64,000 bases of DNA, from positions 1,674,001 through 1,738,000 of the forward strand of contig NZ_CP107913.1 of NCBI RefSeq assembly GCF_036014115.1, in the 5' to 3' direction. This document shows positions 1 to 8,803 of the stretch, piece by piece. The notes beneath the pieces were generated by a model. It had not been told where the DNA came from and made no database searches. It saw nothing but the letters and a program-made list of their open reading frames with translations. The position numbers and the translations under genes are program-made. Position 1 is the first letter of the stretch. Each line of letters starts with the position of its first letter. The stretch comes from Streptomyces sp. NBC_00448 (GTDB lineage: Bacteria > Actinomycetota > Actinomycetes > Streptomycetales > Streptomycetaceae).

Positions 1-1
1 C

Positions 2-595
2 GCCGGTGCGCGGAGCGACGACGAAACGGTCGGCCAGGTCGTGGTGGCCTATCCCTCGGTGAGCGCCACGTTCGACAACGTCGGGATCAGCGACGACGCC
101 TCCCCCGGCGAGGGTGACTTCGACGGCGGCGGCCGGAGCTTCTCGGCCCAGACCCTCGCCGCGGCCGGGCTCACCCCCGGGGCCCAGGTCACCCATGACG
201 GCGTGACCTTCACCTGGCCGAACTCCGCACCCGGCACACCCGACAACGTCATCGCCGGCGGCCAGTCCTTCCCGCTCACCGGAACCGGCGGCACGCTCGG
301 CTTCCTGGCCACCGGCGCGGGCGACGCCTCGGGCACCGGCACCGTCACCTACACCGACGGCACCACCCAGGCCTACTCCCTCGCCGTCAACGACTGGACC
401 GACAACAACGCCCCCGCCCCCGGCAGCGACATCCTCGCCACCCTCCCCCACCGCAACGCCAGCGGAGGCGGCAGTACCGACATCCCCGTCCACGTCTACG
501 GCACCACCGTCGCCCTCCAGCCCGGCAAGACGGTCGCCTACCTGACCCTCCCCGACGCGCCGAGCCTGCACGTCTTCGCCACCGCGATCGGCTGA
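2..595 (+). CDS. C-terminal part of a secreted glycoside hydrolase (5' end outside window)
   Basis: The reading frame is open from the first bases of the window and stops at 593-595, so this is the 3' end of a longer gene. The visible 197 residues are mostly one beta-rich domain starting near SATFDNVGISDD. The same domain ends the protein encoded at 958-4572 (its residues about 1024-1204). The two copies agree over most positions and share long identical DNA runs, for example around 325-370 and 4305-4350. From general knowledge, this domain sits at the C-terminus of many secreted Streptomyces glycosidases and probably acts in carbohydrate or cell-surface binding. The catalytic part is not visible, so the enzyme class cannot be given. 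A GTG at 41 would give a short frame, but the homology continues upstream of it, so it is not the start. Confidence 0.85.
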   Translation, partial: AGARSDDETVGQVVVAYPSVSATFDNVGISDDASPGEGDFDGGGRSFSAQTLAAAGLTPGAQVTHDGVTFTWPNSAPGTPDNVIAGGQSFPLTGTGGTLGFLATGAGDASGTGTVTYTDGTTQAYSLAVNDWTDNNAPAPGSDILATLPHRNASGGGSTDIPVHVYGTTVALQPGKTVAYLTLPDAPSLHVFATAIG

Positions 596-957
596 CCCGC
601 GACGGGGAGCCGGCCTCGGATGCCCCCTGCACATCGGCGAGTACGCATGAGCGTCCGGGCCAGGTCATGGCCGCGACCGTCAACGGCGTCACCGGTTCCG
701 TGGCCATCACCGTGCACCACTGACCCACCGTCAGCACGACCCGGCCGCGGGCAGCGCGAGGCCGGTTCCAGCACGCCGGTGACCACGATGTCCGCCGGCA
801 CCGGCTCCGCGCTGTCCGCAACACCTCGGTAGCTCTGCCGCGCGCCGACGGGTTCATGGTCGGGCGACCTCACCGACCGCGTCGCCCCCGGGCAGTCCGT
901 CATGTCCACACGGCAGGTCACCACACCCGCACTCATCCACCCAGAAGAGGAGAACTC
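596..957. other. intergenic stretch with decayed coding fragments
   Basis: This 362-base stretch separates the partial hydrolase gene from the next one. Besides the Ig-like remnant at 601-723, the frame at 866-961 reads DLTDRVAPGQSVMSTRQVTT, which resembles the end of a NEW3 domain (compare LAPGRTMTATWHLTPP in the downstream protein). Its TGA overlaps the GTG start at 958. No clear promoter or terminator hairpin was seen. The ribosome binding site of the next gene (AGAAGAGGAG) lies at about 942-952. Confidence 0.5.
601..723 (+). pseudogene. remnant of an Ig-like (Big) domain
   Basis: The frame from 601 to a TGA at 721-723 reads at its end like the last strands of a bacterial Ig-like domain: PGQVMAATVNGVTGSVAITV, where intact domains often have PGQVTVTATVNGVTGSVAITV-type endings. 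No start codon or ribosome binding site precedes it. The residues before it (601-650) show no domain pattern. I read it as the decayed 3' end of a former secreted enzyme gene, between two intact relatives. The call rests on about 20 residues. Confidence 0.45.
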
Positions 958-3900
958 GTGAGAAAGCGCCGAAGCACGACCCTGAGAGCAGCGGCACCGG
1001 TACTGGTGCTCGCCATGGCGGCAGGCTTCGCGCCCGCCGCGCACGCCGCGTCCACCGGGAGCCGGTTCACCATCCAGGCCGGTGCGCTGCGCATCGGGCT
1101 GGACTCCACGGGCACGGTCACCAGCCTGATCGACCCCGCACACGACCGGAACTACGCCGATCCCCAGCACAAGACCCCGCTGATCAGGCTCGTCGTCGGC
1201 GGAGCCGAGCAGAAGCCCACTGCCCTGTCGTACAACGCGGCGAAGTCGACGTACACCTTCACCTTCGGCGGGAAGAACATCAAGGTCGGCGTCCGCGTCG
1301 CCGCCGGCGCCGGCTATTCGACGTTCGAGGTGACCAGCCTCGACGCCCCGTCCGGGGTGGACGTGGAGACCCTGCTGTGGGGGCCGATCACCACCAGCAT
1401 CACCCAGACCGTCGGTGAGACCGTCGGGGTGGTCCACGACAGCGACTTCGCGATCGGCATCCACGGGCTCAACGACAAGACCCCCGCCGGCTGGCCGGAC
1501 GAGTTCAAGAGCATGAGCTACACCGAGGGAACCCAGGAGCCGCTCTTCAACTGGCCGTACGGCTGGTTCGCCGCGCACCAGACGACCTGGGGCAGCATCC
1601 TGCAGGCGTACACGTACGACTACACCAAGACCCGCCACCGCTACGTGGGGTGGGACGACGAGCACGAGTCGAACGAGCCCATCCCCCCGTTGAGCGGCGG
1701 CGACGCGCAGATCAAGGGCTCGAAGATCGCGCTGTTCGGCACCGCGCCCGGCGACGTCCTCAACACCCTCTCGCACATCGAGACCGGGCAGGGCCTTCCG
1801 CACACCAAGGTCGACGGCCAGTGGGAGAAGACCTCGCAGGGCGCCTCCCAGTCCTTCCTGGTGCTGAGCGACCTCGGCACCGCCGACGTCACGGACGCCA
1901 GCAAGTACGCCAACAAGGCCGGGATTCGCTACCTCTACTCGCTGCCGGGCGTCAACGGACCGTGGCAGTCGTCCGGTCACTACCAGTTCGACTCCGCCTT
2001 CGGCGGCTCGGACGCCGGCGCCGCCGGCCTGGTCGACACCGCGGCCGACTACGGGCTCAAGGTCGGGGTCCACACGCTGTCGAACCTGATCGACACCAAC
2101 GACCCCTATGCCACCCCGGTGCCCAGCGACGGGCTCGCCACCATGGGTTCGGTCAAGCTCACCCGCCCGCTGGCCGCGGACGCCAAGACCGCCTACGTCG
2201 ACGGCAACGCCATCTTCACCGGCGGCAACGAGAACATCCTGCGCGTCGGCGACGAACTCCTGAGCTACGGCGCCGTGACCAAGGTCCCCGGCTCCGCCAC
2301 CGAATACCAGGTCACCCTCGACTCCCGCGCCATGTGGGGGACCACCGCGGCCGCCGAGCCGGCCGGCAGCGACCTGACCCGCATCCAGCGGTACGCCTAC
2401 GGCCAGTTCGTCGGGGGCATGCCCCTGATGGACCAGATAGCCGGCCGGCTCGCCCAGATCTCCAACACCACCGGTGTCAAGGCCATGTCCTACGACGGCC
2501 TGGAGACCGCCTCGTTGGCCGGCTACGGGCTGTTCGGCACCACCAAGCTGGTCAACGGCACGTACCGCAAGCTCGACAGCGGCGACGACTTCATCTCCGA
2601 GGCCAGCAACCTGCTGCCGGGCACGTGGGACGCGACCACCCGGGTGGGCTGGGGCGCGGAGAACGGCGACCTGGGCGGGACCGGCTGGCCACCCACCGCG
2701 ATGCAGTTCCAGCCGTACTACGACCGGAACTACATGCCCCACATGATGGGCTGGCGCGGCTACGGTCCCGGCGATTCCGTGCTGTCCCAGGAATGGGAGC
2801 TGTCGAAGATGGCGGCCTTCAACGCCGGCGCCGGCATGCAGACCAGCGTCGCGGCGCTCAAGGCGAGCGGCAACACCGACCAGGTCCTGGGCGCCTGGAA
2901 GGAATGGGAGGCCGCCCGCAACGCGCACGCCTTCACCCAGCAGCAGATGACGGCCATGCAGGACATGAGTTCCTACTGGCACCTGGAGACCGTGCGACCG
3001 GGCAAGGAGTGGAACCTCTCCAACGTCGAATACCCGGCAACCGCACTGAGCGCGCCGAGCGACGGCACCACCAGCACATGGACGTACACGAACACGCATG
3101 ACGCGCAGCCGCTGCAGTTCCAGTTGCAGGCTTCCGGCGGCAGCGTGACGAACCCGTCGGTCACCCTCAACGGCAAGACCGTCACCTTCCCCGCCACCGT
3201 GCCCACCGACGGCTACCTCGTCGCCGACGGCACCAGCACCGCCAAGGTCTACGACAAAACCTGGCACCAACTCACCACCGTCACCGCCCAAGGCGCCGCC
3301 ACCTACACCACCGGCGACCAGAACATCAGCTACACCGCGACCGGCACCAACGGCTCCACCGCCAAGATCCGCTTCCTCACCTACAGCGCACCCCAACACG
3401 TCAAAGCCCCGGTCACGATGGACGCCCCGACCACCGTCCAGCGCGGCAGCACCGCCACGGTCACCTCGACCTACACCAACACCGGCACCACCACCCTCCA
3501 CCACACCACCCTGTCCCTGGTCGTGCCCAAGGGCTGGACCGCCAAAGCCACCCACGGCGCCGGCACCCACACCCTCGCCCCCGGCAGGACCATGACCGCC
3601 ACCTGGCACCTCACACCCCCCGCCGATGCCAAGCCGGGCGCCAACCCCCTGGTGACACAAGCCACCTACGACGGCGCCCGGACCAGCACCGAGACCACCG
3701 CACAGATCACGGTGCCCGACCCCGTGGCGATCACCACGCCCGCGCTCGTCAAGGCCGGTGGAACCGGCACCGTGACCACCACCTACACCAACGGCAGCAC
3801 CCGTGACCTGCCCGACGCCACCGTCGCCCTGACGACACCCGCGGGCTGGACCGCCAAAGCGACCACCCCGGCGACGTTCCCCTCCCTCAAGGCCGGACAG

Positions 3901-4572
3901 ACCGCCACGACCACCTGGCAGGTCACCCCGCCCGCCGACGCCAAGCCCGGCGCCAACACCCTGACCGCCAAGGCCACTTACCGCGGCTCACCCGTCACCG
4001 ACGAGGCCGACGGCCAGATCGCCGTCCCCTACGGCTCCGTCCGGGCCGCGTTCGACAACGCCGGCATCAGCGACGACAGCAACCCCGCGGCGGGCGACCT
4101 GGACGGCGGCGGCCGAAGCCTGTCGGCACAGACCCTCACCGCGGCCGGCCTCACCCCCGGAGCCCAGGTCACCCACGACGGCGTCACCTTCACCTGGCCG
4201 GATGCCGCATCCGGCGCACCCGACAACGTCAACGCCAACGGCCAGACCATCGCGCTCACCGGCACCGGCGCCACGCTCGGCTTCCTGGCCACCGGCACCG
4301 GCGACGTCTCGGGCACCGGCACCGTCACCTACACCGACGGCACCACCCAGACCTACTCCCTCACCGTCAACGACTGGACCCGCACCAGCCCCGCGACCGG
4401 CACCGACATCCTCGCCACCCTCCCCCACCGCAACGCCGGCCGGGGCGGCAGCACCGACATCCCCGTCAACATCTACGGCGCCACCGTCGGCCTCAAGGCG
4501 GGCAAGACCGTCGCCTACCTGACCCTGCCCGACGCGAGCGGCCTGCACATCTTCGCCGCCGCGACCGGCTGA
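958..4572 (+). CDS. secreted multi-domain glycoside hydrolase-like protein with two NEW3 domains
   Basis: This 1204-residue exported protein starts at GTG 958, after AGAAGAGGAG. An upstream ATG at 856 would put residues before the signal peptide and was rejected. Residues 1-30 are a signal peptide (RKRR start, hydrophobic core, AHA cleavage site). Residues about 35-270 form a beta-rich N-terminal region and about 300-680 look like a TIM-barrel-type hydrolase module (GVHTLSNLIDTNDPY, MSYDGLETASLAGYG). NEW3 (alpha-galactosidase-associated) domains lie at about 817-905 and 919-1021, and the shared C-terminal domain at about 1024-1204. The central part resembles an uncharacterised hydrolase family also found in Bacteroidetes. 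I cannot assign a CAZy family; Asp in SYDG is only a candidate catalytic residue. It lies just upstream of the importer genes and probably feeds them. Confidence 0.7.
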   Translation: MRKRRSTTLRAAAPVLVLAMAAGFAPAAHAASTGSRFTIQAGALRIGLDSTGTVTSLIDPAHDRNYADPQHKTPLIRLVVGGAEQKPTALSYNAAKSTYTFTFGGKNIKVGVRVAAGAGYSTFEVTSLDAPSGVDVETLLWGPITTSITQTVGETVGVVHDSDFAIGIHGLNDKTPAGWPDEFKSMSYTEGTQEPLFNWPYGWFAAHQTTWGSILQAYTYDYTKTRHRYVGWDDEHESNEPIPPLSGGDAQIKGSKIALFGTAPGDVLNTLSHIETGQGLPHTKVDGQWEKTSQGASQSFLVLSDLGTADVTDASKYANKAGIRYLYSLPGVNGPWQSSGHYQFDSAFGGSDAGAAGLVDTAADYGLKVGVHTLSNLIDTNDPYATPVPSDGLATMGSVKLTRPLAADAKTAYVDGNAIFTGGNENILRVGDELLSYGAVTKVPGSATEYQVTLDSRAMWGTTAAAEPAGSDLTRIQRYAYGQFVGGMPLMDQIAGRLAQISNTTGVKAMSYDGLETASLAGYGLFGTTKLVNGTYRKLDSGDDFISEASNLLPGTWDATTRVGWGAENGDLGGTGWPPTAMQFQPYYDRNYMPHMMGWRGYGPGDSVLSQEWELSKMAAFNAGAGMQTSVAALKASGNTDQVLGAWKEWEAARNAHAFTQQQMTAMQDMSSYWHLETVRPGKEWNLSNVEYPATALSAPSDGTTSTWTYTNTHDAQPLQFQLQASGGSVTNPSVTLNGKTVTFPATVPTDGYLVADGTSTAKVYDKTWHQLTTVTAQGAATYTTGDQNISYTATGTNGSTAKIRFLTYSAPQHVKAPVTMDAPTTVQRGSTATVTSTYTNTGTTTLHHTTLSLVVPKGWTAKATHGAGTHTLAPGRTMTATWHLTPPADAKPGANPLVTQATYDGARTSTETTAQITVPDPVAITTPALVKAGGTGTVTTTYTNGSTRDLPDATVALTTPAGWTAKATTPATFPSLKAGQTATTTWQVTPPADAKPGANTLTAKATYRGSPVTDEADGQIAVPYGSVRAAFDNAGISDDSNPAAGDLDGGGRSLSAQTLTAAGLTPGAQVTHDGVTFTWPDAASGAPDNVNANGQTIALTGTGATLGFLATGTGDVSGTGTVTYTDGTTQTYSLTVNDWTRTSPATGTDILATLPHRNAGRGGSTDIPVNIYGATVGLKAGKTVAYLTLPDASGLHIFAAATG

Positions 4573-4578
4573 CGCCCC

Positions 4579-4610
4579 GGCGGCCGGCGCCCTCGAAGGC
4601 GCCGGCCGCC
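4579..4610 (+). terminator. hairpin terminator
   Basis: There is a perfect 13-bp stem (GGCGGCCGGCGCC and its complement) with a 6-base loop, seven bases after the stop of the hydrolase gene. It is followed by CCTCTC rather than a T run, as is common in actinomycetes. It separates the hydrolase gene from the importer operon. Confidence 0.7.
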
Positions 4611-4675
4611 CCTCTCATCGAACTCACCTTGTGCCACGGGCACTTCGAGACGTCGACGAACGAAACGGAGCGGGG

Positions 4676-5755
4676 ATGGCTGATGCACTGACCCAGGCGG
4701 CCGAGGCGCCGCCCGCTGTCCTGAGAGGGCGCCGGACACCGTCGGGCTCCCCGGCGCGATGGATGTTCCTGCTGCGCCGGCTGGGGTTCTACCTCGTGAC
4801 GGCGTGGGCCGCCATCACCTTGAACTTCCTGATTCCGCGGTTCATGCCGGGCGACCCCGCGGCGTCACTGCTGAAGAGCCTCCAGCAGACCACGGGCGCG
4901 GCGCCCAACGCCGCGAGCGTCAAGGCGGTGCGGCTGTTCTACGGTGACCCGACCCACGACCTCTTCCACCAGTACCTCAGCTACTGGGACAGCCTCGCCC
5001 ACCTGGACTTCGGGCTGTCGACCAGCCACTACCCGACACCGGTGTCGAGCCTGGTGGCCCAGGCGCTCCCCTGGACCCTGCTGCTGGCCGGCAGCACGAC
5101 CGTTCTCGGGTGGCTGCTCGGCACGCTCGCCGGCGCCTACACCGGCTGGCGGCCGGGCGGCCGCTTCGACTCGGTCTTCACCCCCGTCACCACCTTTCTG
5201 TACTCCCTTCCGCCCTTCTGGCTCGCCCTGCTGGTGGTGTACGTCTTCGGGTTCTCGCTGGGCTGGTTCCCGATCTCCGGTGGCTACGACCCGAACGTCC
5301 CCTTCCAGCTCAACAACTTCTGGTTCCTGCTCAGCGTGCTCCGCTACGGCGCCCTGCCGGCGTTCACCCTGATCTTCATCGGCGTCAACGGATGGTCGTT
5401 CTCCATGCGCAATGTCATGGTCACCACGGTCAGTGAGGACTACGTACTGCTCGCCCGGGCCAAGGGCCTGAGCCGGCGCCGGGTGATGCTGCGCTACGCC
5501 GCGCGCAACGCCCTGCTGCCCAATGTGAGCGGGCTCGCCCTGGCGTTGGGCTCGATCTTCGGCGGAGTCGTCTTCGCCGAGATCGTCTTCACCTATCCGG
5601 GCCTCGGCTACCTGCTCTACCAGGCCGTCACCAGTCACGACTACCTGCTCATGCAGACGATCTTCCTCATGATCACGCTGGGCGTTCTCGTGGCGAACCT
5701 CATCGCCGACTCGGTCTACGTCCTGCTGGACCCGAGGACCAGGGAGGAGCGGTGA
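4676..5755 (+). CDS. Dpp/Opp-type ABC transporter permease (DppB-like)
   Basis: This 359-residue inner-membrane permease is the first gene of the importer operon. ATG 4676 follows GGAG at 4667-4670. The longer frame from 4631 lacks a binding site and starts before the usual N-terminus. The protein has the family hallmarks: a first membrane segment near residues 25-50 followed by the extracytoplasmic loop, more membrane segments, and the cytoplasmic ATPase-contact loop near ARAKGLSRRRVMLRYAARNA. Dpp/Opp-type importers carry peptides, but several actinobacterial members carry oligosaccharides. The flanking galactosidase genes favour a galacto-oligosaccharide here (inference). Its stop overlaps the next start in GTGA. 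Confidence 0.92.
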   Translation: MADALTQAAEAPPAVLRGRRTPSGSPARWMFLLRRLGFYLVTAWAAITLNFLIPRFMPGDPAASLLKSLQQTTGAAPNAASVKAVRLFYGDPTHDLFHQYLSYWDSLAHLDFGLSTSHYPTPVSSLVAQALPWTLLLAGSTTVLGWLLGTLAGAYTGWRPGGRFDSVFTPVTTFLYSLPPFWLALLVVYVFGFSLGWFPISGGYDPNVPFQLNNFWFLLSVLRYGALPAFTLIFIGVNGWSFSMRNVMVTTVSEDYVLLARAKGLSRRRVMLRYAARNALLPNVSGLALALGSIFGGVVFAEIVFTYPGLGYLLYQAVTSHDYLLMQTIFLMITLGVLVANLIADSVYVLLDPRTREER

Positions 5756-6669
5756 GGGAGTTCCTGGCCAGCGGCAAGGTCCGCACCGGGCTGGTCGTCT
5801 TCGGCGCCTTCGTCCTGCTCGCCCTCATCGGGCCGTGGCTGGTCGGCAGCGTGTTCGGAACCGATCCGCACCGTATCGACTACTCCGCCCTGGGCGCCGC
5901 GCCCTCCGGCCGCCATCTGCTGGGCACCACCACGTCGGGGCAGGACGTGCTGGCCCAACTGATCACCGGCTGCCGCGGTTCGGTGGTGGTGGGCTTGGTC
6001 TCCGGACTGCTGGCCACCGCCCTGGCGATGCTGATCGGGGTCACCGGCGGCTTCCTGGGTGGCAGGACCGACCAGGTCCTGACCTCCTTCACCAACGTCT
6101 TCGCCACGCTGCCGAGCTTTCCGTTGATGCTCGTCGTGGCCGGCTACCTCAGCAAGGTCAGCTCCCTCACGATCGCCGTGCTGATCGCGGTCTTCGAGTG
6201 GCCGGTCTCCGCCCGCTACCTGCGGGCGCAGACGCTCTCGCTGCGCACCCGCGACTTCGCCGTCGCCCTGCGCATGATCGGCGAGAGCCGCCGGCGGATG
6301 ATCTTCGTGGAGATCATGCCGCACCTGACCGGACTCCTGTCGTCGCTGTTCCTGCGCGCGGTGGTGATCGGGGTCTTCTCGGAAGCGGGTCTGCGCTTCC
6401 TGGGCATCGGCGGCGGCGACACCATCACCTGGGGAACGATGATCGCCCTGGCCCAGCAGCAGGAAGGCGTGCTGCGGGGCATGTGGTGGTGGTTCGCACC
6501 GCCCGGACTGTGCATCGCGCTCATCGGCACCGCCACCGCCCTGGTGAACTTCGGGGTGGACGAGATCGGCAACCCCACCCTCAAGTACCACAGCGGCGCC
6601 GCTCGTCGCCGGTCGGCGGCGTATCTGGCATCGCGACGCTCCGGCCGTACCGTCCGGGAGGCGGCGTGA
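5752..6669 (+). CDS. Dpp/Opp-type ABC transporter permease (DppC-like)
   Basis: This 305-residue second permease would pair with the preceding gene to form the translocation pore. It starts at GTG 5752 and overlaps the upstream stop by four bases, so translation is probably coupled. It shows the DppC pattern: one N-terminal membrane helix, the GHLLGT-like motif (RHLLGTTTSGQDVL), and the ATPase-contact loop near ALRMIGESRRRMIFVEIMPH. The C-terminus (about residues 275-305) is Arg-rich and cytoplasmic. The next gene starts inside its stop codon (GTGA at 6666-6669). Confidence 0.92.
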   Translation: MREFLASGKVRTGLVVFGAFVLLALIGPWLVGSVFGTDPHRIDYSALGAAPSGRHLLGTTTSGQDVLAQLITGCRGSVVVGLVSGLLATALAMLIGVTGGFLGGRTDQVLTSFTNVFATLPSFPLMLVVAGYLSKVSSLTIAVLIAVFEWPVSARYLRAQTLSLRTRDFAVALRMIGESRRRMIFVEIMPHLTGLLSSLFLRAVVIGVFSEAGLRFLGIGGGDTITWGTMIALAQQQEGVLRGMWWWFAPPGLCIALIGTATALVNFGVDEIGNPTLKYHSGAARRRSAAYLASRRSGRTVREAA

Positions 6670-7745
6670 ACACCTCGCGGACACCGCGGTCCTCGCAGAC
6701 ACCGCAGCCCTCGCCGGCTCCCGCGTCGACGGGCAGCGAACTCCTCATGGAGGTGTCGGCCCTGACGGTCGAGTACGTCACCGACAAGGGCCCCGTGCCT
6801 GCTTGCCAGGACGTGTCGCTCACCTTGCGGCGCGGCGAGATCCTGGGTATCGCCGGGGAGTCCGGTTCGGGCAAGAGCACCCTGGTCACGGCCCTCACCC
6901 GCCTGCAGCGCCCGCCGGCACTCACCACCGGCGGCCAGATCCGCTACCACCCGCCGGGCCGGGAGCCGGTGGACCTGGTCACGCTGGACGAGCGCGGGCT
7001 GCGGCGCCTGCGGTGGACGGAGCTGTCGATCGTCCTGCAGAGCGCGATGGCCGCGTTCAACCCGGTCATGCGGCTGGGCGCGCAGTTCGCCGACGTCATC
7101 GCCGAGCATCACAAGGGCATCAGCCGCGCGGAGACCGACGCACGCACCGCCCGGCTGCTGCGCATGGTCGGCATCGCACCCGACCGCGCCCGCTCCTACC
7201 CCCACGAGCTGTCCGGCGGGATGCGGCAGCGCGCCCTGATCGCCCTCGCCCTGGCCTGCGATCCGGAACTCGTCGTGATGGACGAACCGACCACGGCCGT
7301 GGACGTGGTGATGCAGCGGCAGATCCTGATCCAGATCCTCCGCCTCCAGCGGGAGCTGGGCTTCGCCGTGATCTTCGTGACCCACGATCTGTCCCTGCTC
7401 ATCGAACTCGCCGACCGGATCGCCATCATGTACGGCGGGCGCGTCGTGGAGACCGGCCCGGCACGGCAGCTCTACTCCGATCCGAAGCACCCCTACACGC
7501 GCGGGCTGCGTGACGCCTTCCCGCCGCTGCACGCTCCTTTGTCACGGCTGTCCAGCATTCCCGGCAGCCCACCCGACCTGCGCAACCCGCCACCGGGGTG
7601 CGCCTTCGCGCCCCGGTGTGCCCATCGCAGGGACGCCTGCACGCACGTCCTGCCCGAACTGCGGGCCGTCCCCTCCGACACCGGCGACCGGCAGGTGGCC
7701 TGCGTGCTGCACCAGCACCCCGACGGACAGGTGATGACTCCATGA
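6666..7745 (+). CDS. Dpp/Opp-type ABC transporter ATP-binding protein (DppD-like)
   Basis: This 359-residue cytoplasmic ATPase energises the importer. GTG 6666 overlaps the previous stop. The ATG at 6747 is a possible alternative, because residues 1-27 are Ser/Pro/Thr-rich and lie before the conserved domain. Walker A is GESGSGKST, the signature is LSGGMRQR and Walker B is VVMDEPTTAVD, followed by the H-loop (VTHDLS). The C-terminal oligopeptide/dipeptide domain carries the family's cysteine pattern (GCAFAPRCAHRRDAC). Its partner is the next gene; the two would form a heterodimer. Confidence 0.93.
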   Translation: MNTSRTPRSSQTPQPSPAPASTGSELLMEVSALTVEYVTDKGPVPACQDVSLTLRRGEILGIAGESGSGKSTLVTALTRLQRPPALTTGGQIRYHPPGREPVDLVTLDERGLRRLRWTELSIVLQSAMAAFNPVMRLGAQFADVIAEHHKGISRAETDARTARLLRMVGIAPDRARSYPHELSGGMRQRALIALALACDPELVVMDEPTTAVDVVMQRQILIQILRLQRELGFAVIFVTHDLSLLIELADRIAIMYGGRVVETGPARQLYSDPKHPYTRGLRDAFPPLHAPLSRLSSIPGSPPDLRNPPPGCAFAPRCAHRRDACTHVLPELRAVPSDTGDRQVACVLHQHPDGQVMTP

Positions 7746-8803
7746 CCTCCACGACACCGGACGCAGGGTCCCGCCACGACGACGCCGCCACCGTGCTGGA
7801 AGCGGTCGACGTCACCAAGCACTTCACCGTGCGGGACTCCCTCGGCCGCAAGTCCACCGTGCACGCCGTCGAGCACGCGAGCGTCACCTTGCGTCAAGGG
7901 CGGGTCGTGGCCCTGGTGGGCGAGAGCGGCAGCGGCAAGACCACGCTGGCCAGGCTGCTGGCCCAGTTCCATCCCGTCACCTCCGGGGAGATCCGGCTGG
8001 CCGGCCGGCCGGCGCCCAAAGCCGGGCCCGGCTACTTCCGCCAGGTCCAGCTGATCTTCCAGGACCCCTTCTCGTCGCTGAACCGGCTGCACCGGGTGCG
8101 GCACATCCTGGGACGCGCCCTGCAGATCCACGGCCACGCCCGCACCCGCGCCGAAGTCGAGCGGCAGGTACTGGAGTTGCTGCGGAAGGTCAATCTGACC
8201 CCCGCCGAGGAGTTCATCGACAAGCGCCCGCACGAGATGTCCGGCGGGCAGCTCCAGCGGATCTCCATCGCCAGAGCGCTGGCCGTGCGGCCGACCGTCC
8301 TGCTCGGCGACGAGCCCATCAGCATGCTGGACGTCTCCATCCGGCTGGACGTACTCAACCTGCTGGCGAAGCTGCGTGACGAGGACGGCCTCGCACTGCT
8401 CTACATCACCCACGACATCGCCGGCGCCCGCTACCTGTGCGACGAGGTCCGGGTGATGTACGCGGGGCAGATGGTCGAGGGCGGGCCCAAGGAGGCGGTG
8501 ATCCAGTCGCCCAAACACCCCTACACCCGGCTGCTCGTCGACGCCTCCCCCGATCCTGACCGGCCGGGTGGCGGGCTGCGGGACCAGCCGGGCACCGCGG
8601 ACCCGGGGGAACCACCGGACCTGACCGACCCGCCCGCCGGCTGCCGGTTCCATCCCCGCTGCCCGTTCGCGATGGACGACTGCCGGCGCTCGTTCCCGGA
8701 GCGCACCACGTTCGACGACGGCCAGTGGGCGCACTGCTGGCTGCACCAACACGGCCGTTCGGCCGAACTCGAAGAGCACCCCATCGGAAAGGACCGCCCA
8801 TGA
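7742..8803 (+). CDS. Dpp/Opp-type ABC transporter ATP-binding protein (DppF-like)
   Basis: This 353-residue second ATPase of the importer starts at ATG 7742 inside the preceding stop (ATGA). Walker A is GESGSGKTTLA, the signature is MSGGQLQRIS and Walker B is VLLGDEPISMLD, where the usual second hydrophobic residue before Asp is Gly. The H-loop is ITHDIAGAR. The C-terminal domain again has the family cysteines (GCRFHPRCPFAMDDC). Its length fits DppF/OppF. It forms one transcription unit with the genes on either side. Confidence 0.93.
   Translation: MTSTTPDAGSRHDDAATVLEAVDVTKHFTVRDSLGRKSTVHAVEHASVTLRQGRVVALVGESGSGKTTLARLLAQFHPVTSGEIRLAGRPAPKAGPGYFRQVQLIFQDPFSSLNRLHRVRHILGRALQIHGHARTRAEVERQVLELLRKVNLTPAEEFIDKRPHEMSGGQLQRISIARALAVRPTVLLGDEPISMLDVSIRLDVLNLLAKLRDEDGLALLYITHDIAGARYLCDEVRVMYAGQMVEGGPKEAVIQSPKHPYTRLLVDASPDPDRPGGGLRDQPGTADPGEPPDLTDPPAGCRFHPRCPFAMDDCRRSFPERTTFDDGQWAHCWLHQHGRSAELEEHPIGKDRP

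Noticed and set aside
538..3660. Open frame of over 1000 codons on the minus strand opposite the secreted hydrolase gene
   Set aside because: It is Gly/Val/Arg-rich without domains. It exists because the plus-strand gene has G/C at nearly every third codon position.
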